Assembly (NCBI GenBank): GCA_028702695.1
Contig: JAQVOH010000014.1
Location: forward strand, 1-39,882
Origin: Desulfotomaculaceae bacterium
GTDB lineage: Bacteria; Bacillota; Desulfotomaculia; Desulfotomaculales; Pelotomaculaceae
Direction: 5' to 3'
DNA: 39,882 nucleotides
Part shown: one piece after another, positions 34,954 to 39,882 of the stretch
Numbering within the stretch: position 1 is the stretch's first letter
How the letters are laid out: each line of letters opens with the position of its first letter
Made by a program: the position numbers and the translations under genes
Notes under the pieces: model-generated
Seen by the model: only the letters and a program-made list of their open reading frames with translations
What the model was told of the DNA's origin: nothing
The model's database searches: none

Positions 34954-35352
34954 CTATCTAACCCTATGTTCTTCTTCCCTGACCTCGGAGGCAAAAGTAA
35001 CGCCTTGAACATTAACGTTAACTTCGACAACATTTAGTCCAGTCATCCGTTCAATGGCGCTTTTTACGGTTTCCTGGATTTGAGCGGCTATATCAGGTAT
35101 TCTAATCCCGTATTCCATGATTACGAAGACGTCGACTGCAGCTTCTTTTTCTCCCACCTCTACCTTGATTCCTTTGGAGAGGTTTTTACGACCAAGCATT
35201 TCAGCTATACCACCAACCAGCCCGCCGCTCATGCCGGCTACTCCTATAATCTCAGTGGCAGCCAGACCAGCTATTACTTTGACAACCTCATCCGAAATCC
35301 TGATTGAGCCCAGCCCGGTTTGTTCTTCCCGGACAAAATCATTCGGTTCCAT
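34954..35352 (-). CDS. Asp23/Gls24 family envelope stress protein (YqhY-like)
   Basis: A 132-aa Asp23 family protein: GSIRISDEVVKVIAGLAATEIIGVAGMSGG, then KGIKVEVGEKEAAVDVFVIMEYGIRIPDIA and IERMTGLNVVEVNVNVQGV. The family covers the cell envelope from the inside. In Bacillus the homologue yqhY lies beside accB-accC as here and has been linked to acetyl-CoA carboxylase control. ATG 35352 has a perfect GGAGGTG; the frame extends 8 codons upstream without an SD. Confidence 0.92.
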   Translation of the reverse strand: MEPNDFVREEQTGLGSIRISDEVVKVIAGLAATEIIGVAGMSGGLVGGIAEMLGRKNLSKGIKVEVGEKEAAVDVFVIMEYGIRIPDIAAQIQETVKSAIERMTGLNVVEVNVNVQGVTFASEVREEEHRVR

Positions 35353-35415
35353 CTTTTCACCTCCGCTATAATACACTACAAAATAAAAATGATGTTCTAT
35401 GTCTCATATGCGTAT

Positions 35416-35444
35416 ATTATAGCAAAGTTGGTAAATTAACGCAA
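35416..35444 (-). promoter_or_regulatory. Probable sigma-A promoter for asp23-amaP-nusB
   Basis: Minus-strand TATAAT (35421-35416) with TTGCGT 17 nt upstream (35444-35439). The -10 is perfect and the -35 keeps only TTG. It lies 64 nt before the asp23 ATG and just after the accC stop codon. Confidence 0.5.
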
Positions 35445-35463
35445 ACACTATGATTTTAGTGTT

Positions 35464-36819
35464 TTAAGGCTTCTCATCCCCTAAAATGCGTCGCTGAATG
35501 AAGTTGGTATAGATTTCCCCGCGCCGGAAAAAAGCGTTCCTGAACACCCGCTGGTGAAAAGGGATCGTGGTGTTGATACCCTGAATTACGAACTCCTGAA
35601 GCGCCCGCTGCATCCTGGCGATGGCTTCATCCCTATCCTTACCCCATACAATCAATTTGCCAACCATTGAATCATAAAAGGGGGGAATTGAGTAACCGCT
35701 ATAAACTGCGCTGTCAACCCGTACGCCTGGCCCCCCGGGTACCAGATAGCTAGCAATTTTACCGGAGTTCGGCATGAAATTTTTGCTTGGGTCCTCAGCG
35801 TTAATCCTGCATTCTATGGCGTGCCCTTGTATGGAAACCTGCTCCTGGGACATTTCCAGCTTTTCACCGGCCGCAATGCGAATTTGCTCTTTAATCAAAT
35901 CAATCCCGTTTACCATCTCCGTGACCGGATGCTCAACCTGAATCCGCGTGTTCATCTCCATAAAGTAATAATCAAAATTTTTATCCAAAAGAAATTCAAC
36001 CGTTCCTGCGCTGTAATAGCCCACCGCTCTGGCGGCACGCACAGCCATTTGTCCCATCTCTTCCCGCAGTTTTGGGCTGAGTGCAACAGAAGGAGCCTCC
36101 TCAATCATCTTTTGATTGCGCCTCTGGATAGAGCAGTCCCTTTCACCGAGATGGATCAGGTTGCCGTGTTTATCTCCCAGGATTTGAAACTCGATATGCC
36201 GTGGCTCTTCGACATACTTTTCCATGTAAATTTCGTCGTTGCCGAAAGCGGCAAGGGACTCTGTTTTAGCCATGTTGATGGCTTCCTCCAGTTCCTCTTC
36301 ACACTGGACCACCCTCATCCCCCGCCCGCCGCCTCCGGCGCTGGCTTTGATAATTACGGGGTAGCCGATTCTTTGGGCCAGTCCCAAGGCTTGAGCGTTG
36401 TCTTTTAATGCTCCCTCCGAGCCAGGAATTACCGGAACACCTACCTTGACCATAGTATCCCTGGCCAGAGCCTTGGAGCCTAGTTGCTGGATAGCCCTGG
36501 ACGAGGGACCAATAAAATTAATCCCACAACTGGCGCAGGCCTCTGCAAAATCAGGGTTTTCTGATAAAAAACCGTAGCCCGGGTGGATCGCGTCTGCTCC
36601 AGAAACCACTGCCGCACTGATGATGTTAGTTGCATTTAAATAGCTTTTGGCAGAAGCAGCAGGTCCAATGCAGTAGGATTCGTCAGCCCACAAAACATGC
36701 AGGCTCTCATGGTCCGCTTCAGAAAATACTGCGACCGTACTAATATTCATCTCGCGACAAGCCCGAAGAATGCGGAGGGCTATTTCGCCACGGTTAGCTA
36801 TAAGGATTTTCTTGAACAT
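35464..36819 (-). CDS. accC: Biotin carboxylase subunit (AccC / pyruvate carboxylase subunit A)
   Basis: ATP-dependent carboxylation of biotin on its carrier. The 451-aa ATP-grasp protein shows the standard start [20 protein letters not shown], the glycine loop [37 protein letters not shown] and the active site [19 protein letters not shown] 36819 has AGGAAAGGTGAG; a frame 10 codons longer lacks one. It follows the carboxyltransferase-AccB fusion by 40 nt. With that partner it could make a two-subunit pyruvate carboxylase, or serve acetyl-CoA carboxylase, whose accA/accD genes are not here. Confidence 0.93.
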   Translation of the reverse strand: MFKKILIANRGEIALRILRACREMNISTVAVFSEADHESLHVLWADESYCIGPAASAKSYLNATNIISAAVVSGADAIHPGYGFLSENPDFAEACASCGINFIGPSSRAIQQLGSKALARDTMVKVGVPVIPGSEGALKDNAQALGLAQRIGYPVIIKASAGGGGRGMRVVQCEEELEEAINMAKTESLAAFGNDEIYMEKYVEEPRHIEFQILGDKHGNLIHLGERDCSIQRRNQKMIEEAPSVALSPKLREEMGQMAVRAARAVGYYSAGTVEFLLDKNFDYYFMEMNTRIQVEHPVTEMVNGIDLIKEQIRIAAGEKLEMSQEQVSIQGHAIECRINAEDPSKNFMPNSGKIASYLVPGGPGVRVDSAVYSGYSIPPFYDSMVGKLIVWGKDRDEAIARMQRALQEFVIQGINTTIPFHQRVFRNAFFRRGEIYTNFIQRRILGDEKP

Positions 36820-36859
36820 CTCACCTTTCCTCTCCCCGCGTAAAGGCATCTGCTTTTGA

Positions 36860-37324
36860 TTATTTTTCTTTTATTAGAAAGATTGTCTGTCCATACTCAA
36901 CAGCCTCACCGTTCTTCACTGCAATCTCAACGACTTGACCGTCAATCTCTGAATCTATTTTATTCATCAGCTTCATCGCTTCGATAATGCACAGGGTCTG
37001 GCCTTTTTTTACCTCATCCCCGACTTTAACGTAAGGCGGCGCTTCGGGCGCGGACGCACTGTAAAACATGCCAACCATAGGAGATACCACTGGCAGGAGT
37101 CCCGTCTTTTGCTCCTCCGTTTTTACTATGGGAGTTGACGCCACTGTATCTTTCACCTGGCCGGCAACCGCCGCCGGTACCGCAGGCGCCAGGGGTACAG
37201 GGTTTATCTCGCGGTCGGCGCCTTTCTTAATAGATATCTTCATGCCTTCACTTTCCAGCTTAACCTCGTTAACAGCAGTTTCATTGATTAACTTAATTAA
37301 CTCTTTGATGTCCTGCAAGTTCAT
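36860..37324 (-). CDS. accB: Probable internal start: free AccB (biotin carboxyl carrier protein)
   Basis: A 154-aa product from ATG 37324, in frame inside the 641-aa fusion. The length equals stand-alone AccB (about 155-160 aa), the N-terminus is that of AccB, and the SD AGGGAGGT is as strong as any in the window. Seen: SD, ATG, frame. Inferred: independent translation. Confidence 0.6.
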   Translation of the reverse strand: MNLQDIKELIKLINETAVNEVKLESEGMKISIKKGADREINPVPLAPAVPAAVAGQVKDTVASTPIVKTEEQKTGLLPVVSPMVGMFYSASAPEAPPYVKVGDEVKKGQTLCIIEAMKLMNKIDSEIDGQVVEIAVKNGEAVEYGQTIFLIKEK

Positions 37325-38785
37325 TTCATTTACCTCCCTGGCGTTTTCAGCGCCGCCGTCATCGTTGGCAACAGGTACTTTGGCGACCGTTGCTTGGGTC
37401 TTATCCTTTGCCGGGTTTTCTGTAGGCTCGTACGACGCCATTTGGCCGACTTTACTCCTGTTCTCAAAAAATCGTTTGGCCACCTGGGTGAATAATGCGT
37501 AGGAAATGACATCCTCTTCACAGGTTGCCAGATCTTTCGCATCCTTCCTTATTTTATCCATTTTTGGTTCCAATAAATCAGCAGGCCGGCATACAATGGG
37601 TTGCCGGTCTCCCAGCACCTTGCGGGCTATCTCCTGGTTAATCGGCGCCGGAGGTTTGCCGTAATGGCCTTGAATATAATCACGAACCTCACCGGGAACC
37701 AGCTTATAGCGTTCACCGCTAAGCACGTTCAAGACAGCCTGGGTACCGACAATCTGGCTGGTTGGGGTTACCAGGGGAGGATACCCCATATCTTCTCGCA
37801 CTCTGGGTATTTCCTCCAGGATCTCGCCCAAGCGGTGCAGCGCTTTTTGTTCCTCCAACTGAGTAACCAGGTTGGAAATCATGCCGCCCGGTACCTGGTG
37901 CTCAAAAACGCGCATGTCGTTAATCCGGGTAAAGCCCCGTTCAAACCCTCTGGCTTTCCGTAAATTTTCAAAATACCCGGCTATCTCGAAAAGCGCGTGA
38001 ATATCCAATCCCGTTGCGATAGCAGAGCCCTGTAGTGCACGTACCACCGTCTCAACAGGCGGTTGGGAAGCGCCAAAGGCCAGGGGAACTGACGCGGTAT
38101 CAATGATGTCTACGCCCGCTTCAGCTGCTTTTAAATATGCGCCCACGGCCAACCCACCGATGTAGTGGCTGTGCAATTGAATAGGGATGCTTAAATTATC
38201 CTTGAGCATTTTTACCAGTTCATAAGCCTGGTAGGGCGCCAGAAGACCGGCCATATCCTTGATACAAATAGAGTCGGCCCCCCTTTCGACCAACTGCAAC
38301 GCCAGTTCGAGGTAATGACGTTGGTTGGTGTGCACCGGGCTCACCGTGTACACAATTGCTGCCTGGACATGAGCTCCCGCCTTTTTGGCGGAACGCATGG
38401 GTGTTTCCAGGTTGCGTATATCATTCAGGGCATCAAAAATCCTGATGATGTTGATACCGTTATCAACCGCCCGATCGATAAAAGCCTCAACCACATCATC
38501 CGGGTAAGGCCGGTATCCTACCAGTGATTGTCCACGCAGCAGCATTTGCAGGGGTGTCTTCCGAATAAGTTTTTTTAACTGGCGAAGCCTTTCCCAGGGG
38601 TCTTCGTTGAGATACCTCAAACAGACGTCAAAGGTTGCGCCGCCCCAAACTTCAAGGGAATGGTAGCCGATATTGTCCAGTTTCTCTGCAATCGGCAACA
38701 TGTCTGCCGTGCGCATCCGGGTAGCCCAAAGACTCTGGTGAGCATCCCTTAAAGTCGTGTCCGTAATCTGTACGCGGCGTGCCAC
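36860..38785 (-). CDS. Carboxyltransferase (PycB/OadA/5S) fused in frame to AccB
   Basis: Residues 1-487 are a complete carboxyltransferase: [19 protein letters not shown] at the start of the TIM barrel, [26 protein letters not shown] with the metal His pair, then the conserved PYC/OADA domain. Residues 488-641 are a complete 154-aa Acc[16 protein letters not shown], a Pro/Ala linker and the biotinyl domain with [11 protein letters not shown], biotin-accepting Lys605. GTG 38785 has GGGAGG 8 nt upstream. Inside, AGGGAGGT (37339-37332) lies 7 nt before ATG 37324, so a free AccB is probably also made. Expected reaction: carboxyl transfer between biotin and pyruvate/oxaloacetate; the donor and direction are open. 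Confidence 0.88.
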   Translation of the reverse strand: MARRVQITDTTLRDAHQSLWATRMRTADMLPIAEKLDNIGYHSLEVWGGATFDVCLRYLNEDPWERLRQLKKLIRKTPLQMLLRGQSLVGYRPYPDDVVEAFIDRAVDNGINIIRIFDALNDIRNLETPMRSAKKAGAHVQAAIVYTVSPVHTNQRHYLELALQLVERGADSICIKDMAGLLAPYQAYELVKMLKDNLSIPIQLHSHYIGGLAVGAYLKAAEAGVDIIDTASVPLAFGASQPPVETVVRALQGSAIATGLDIHALFEIAGYFENLRKARGFERGFTRINDMRVFEHQVPGGMISNLVTQLEEQKALHRLGEILEEIPRVREDMGYPPLVTPTSQIVGTQAVLNVLSGERYKLVPGEVRDYIQGHYGKPPAPINQEIARKVLGDRQPIVCRPADLLEPKMDKIRKDAKDLATCEEDVISYALFTQVAKRFFENRSKVGQMASYEPTENPAKDKTQATVAKVPVANDDGGAENAREVNEMNLQDIKELIKLINETAVNEVKLESEGMKISIKKGADREINPVPLAPAVPAAVAGQVKDTVASTPIVKTEEQKTGLLPVVSPMVGMFYSASAPEAPPYVKVGDEVKKGQTLCIIEAMKLMNKIDSEIDGQVVEIAVKNGEAVEYGQTIFLIKEK

Positions 38786-38813
38786 TGCCTATCCCTCCCA
38801 ATAATTAACAATA

Positions 38814-38849
38814 TAAAAAAACAGGCTGCCATGAACGGTTAACAACCTG
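38814..38849 (-). terminator. spoIIIA operon terminator
   Basis: Minus-strand CAGGTTG (38849-38843) pairs with CAGCCTG (38828-38822), one G-U pair, followed by seven T. It lies about 95 nt after the spoIIIAH stop codon and ends the spoIIIA transcript. Confidence 0.75.
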
Positions 38850-38943
38850 ATTAAGCAGGTAATGATCACAAATGAACATTACCATCATTATAGTAAAAAA
38901 CGGGGCTTTTGGGAACAGCTTTAACTCAAGTATACAGGATCAT

Positions 38944-39507
38944 TTAGTTTTTACTAATGACTGCTATTTTTTGCTGTTCCATGCCGGTGCCTCTGGAAAC
39001 CAGTTCGGTTATTGCCGCCACTTCAGCACTGCTAAGGCTGCCGGAAGCAACGATGGCTGTGGCCGTACTCTCGTCCACTATTACTGCAGCATCATCAAAA
39101 CCTTTCGCTCTAATTAAATTCTCCAACTCGGACTCTTTTTCCATGCTACGGCTGATCGCCAAAAGGTGTTCCTGAGCTTTTTGCCTGGTTTCATCTACTG
39201 TACCGGCGTTATTGATAACCTCCCTCAGCCACTCTACCTGTTGGCCGCGGGTACGATCCCGTTCCAGGCGGTAATCGATAAAAAAGTCCTGGTTTTGAGC
39301 CGCTGCAATTTTTGATTCCAGATCGGTCGGATTGCTTTCTTCAATGCTGACATAACCGGTGTTTGGTGTATCCACCTGAACGTTTGGCAAGGATGGCGCC
39401 TCTACACCAAGTCCCCCGCGTAAACCAAGAAACAGGAGCATAAGTCCGGCCAGGCCCAATATCACCAAAAAAAAGAGCCGTTTCTTAACAATTACCGCTA
39501 CCATCAT
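38944..39507 (-). CDS. spoIIIAH: Stage III sporulation protein AH
   Basis: The mother-cell half of the SpoIIIAH-SpoIIQ channel between mother cell and forespore. The 187-aa protein has one membrane anchor (about residues 10-29) and a C-terminal ring-forming YscJ/FliF-like domain. That domain includes QQVEWLREVINNAGTVDETRQKAQEHLL and LIRAKGFDDAAVIVDESTATAIVASGSLSSAEVA. Its start overlaps the spoIIIAG stop. It is the last gene of the eight-gene spoIIIA operon, as usual, and expected to be sigma-E controlled from far upstream. Confidence 0.94.
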   Translation of the reverse strand: MMVAVIVKKRLFFLVILGLAGLMLLFLGLRGGLGVEAPSLPNVQVDTPNTGYVSIEESNPTDLESKIAAAQNQDFFIDYRLERDRTRGQQVEWLREVINNAGTVDETRQKAQEHLLAISRSMEKESELENLIRAKGFDDAAVIVDESTATAIVASGSLSSAEVAAITELVSRGTGMEQQKIAVISKN

Positions 39508-39882
39508 TATCTCCTTTCCATGGGGAGGACCATAATTTTATGAGGTTCTATGCCCAGGGCTACCCTGGTAGCCTCAAAGAGCTTGGCTTTCACCCTGGCC
39601 TCGCCTGCCCCTTCGGCTACAACCAACACCCCGGCCACTTGTGGCGCTGCTTCGCGTTCCACCACAGGCTGCTCACCACCAGTGCCGCTCCGGTTCATAA
39701 CCAGCTGGCTGCTGGAGTTGTCTTCCGTAGTAAGGCGTGTGCCACCGGTCTGGTCCCGCTCCTGGGTTGTTTTCTTGCCGGTGGTGGTATTTACGGCATA
39801 CTCCTCCCTGGTAGAACCGGAAAGGCGTACTGATGCCTCCACCTGGCCGGCTCCTTCCACCTGCCGGAGCATAACACATAGT
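39507..39882 (-). CDS. spoIIIAG: Stage III sporulation protein AG, C-terminal part (5' end cut by window)
   Basis: The open frame runs off the right edge (about 125 codons visible). It contains VEGAGQVEASVRLSGSTREEYAVNT, a polar insert and VAGVLVVAEGAGEARVKAKLFEATRVALGIEPHKIMVLPMERR. This is the ring-forming domain of SpoIIIAG, which stacks in the transenvelope channel. An ATG at 39872 is inside the frame and not the true start: the frame stays open upstream to the edge and the N-terminal membrane anchor is missing. Confidence 0.9.
   Translation of the reverse strand, partial: LCVMLRQVEGAGQVEASVRLSGSTREEYAVNTTTGKKTTQERDQTGGTRLTTEDNSSSQLVMNRSGTGGEQPVVEREAAPQVAGVLVVAEGAGEARVKAKLFEATRVALGIEPHKIMVLPMERR

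Noticed and set aside
1-39882. CRISPR array, tRNA/rRNA genes, prophage or intact insertion sequence
   Set aside because: No regularly spaced repeats, cloverleaf-like tRNA sequence, rRNA sequence, transposase or phage structural genes were seen while reading both strands.

Overview
The window reads as a chromosomal backbone segment of a strictly anaerobic, endospore-forming low-GC Gram-positive. It most resembles the Peptococcaceae (Desulfotomaculum/Pelotomaculum group); this is inferred from gene content and order, not from a search. Supporting genes are the sporulation set (spoIIIAG, spoIIIAH, spo0A, spoIVB, spoIIM, spoIIAA/AB/sigF, spoVAE, a probable mciZ), a four-subunit 2-oxoacid:ferredoxin oxidoreductase, an HgdC/BadF-type radical dehydratase activase pair and a split biotin carboxylase system. 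Almost everything is on the minus strand; only prfC and a mciZ-like gene are convincingly on the plus strand. Both ends are cut: the CCA nucleotidyltransferase runs off the left edge (3' end missing) and spoIIIAG off the right edge (5' end missing).

In transcription order (right to left) the layout is: spoIIIAG-spoIIIAH; a pyruvate/oxaloacetate carboxyltransferase fused in frame to AccB, then accC; asp23-amaP-DUF2273-nusB; a 160-nt structured RNA that looks like a stand-alone HEARO (IscB omega-type) RNA directly on the nusB stop codon; xseA-xseB-ispA; about 800 nt without a protein gene that holds an OLE RNA; its partner gene oapA; dxs-tlyA-nadK-mnmM(ytqB)-argR-recN; spoIVB-spo0A; a P-loop ATPase gene with no canonical start codon; vorD-B-A-C-like oxidoreductase; an M20 peptidase; mciZ-like (+) and spoIIM; prfC (+); xerD-deoB-pdp-dacF; spoIIAA-spoIIAB-sigF; dodecin; spoVAE; the activase pair; and the DHH-CBS-CCA enzyme.

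The most notable items are as follows. (1) An OLE RNA next to oapA in its classic ispA/dxs setting, closed by an 8-bp helix between its two ends and preceded by a good sigma-A promoter. (2) A HEARO-like RNA beginning directly after a GTGA that contains the nusB stop codon, with no IscB gene nearby. (3) A 641-aa carboxyltransferase-AccB fusion that keeps a strong internal Shine-Dalgarno and ATG for AccB. (4) A 227-aa ATPase gene that apparently starts at CTG. (5) A spo0A promoter matching the sigma-H consensus with a near-perfect 0A box over its -10 element. (6) A divergent mciZ-like gene beside spoIIM.

The genes combine housekeeping (isoprenoid precursors, DNA repair, tRNA maturation and modification, nucleoside salvage, release-factor recycling) with the core control of sporulation: phosphorelay output (Spo0A), forespore sigma-F control, and the SpoIVB and SpoIIIA channels. 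No IS transposase, prophage, tRNA, rRNA or CRISPR array was seen.
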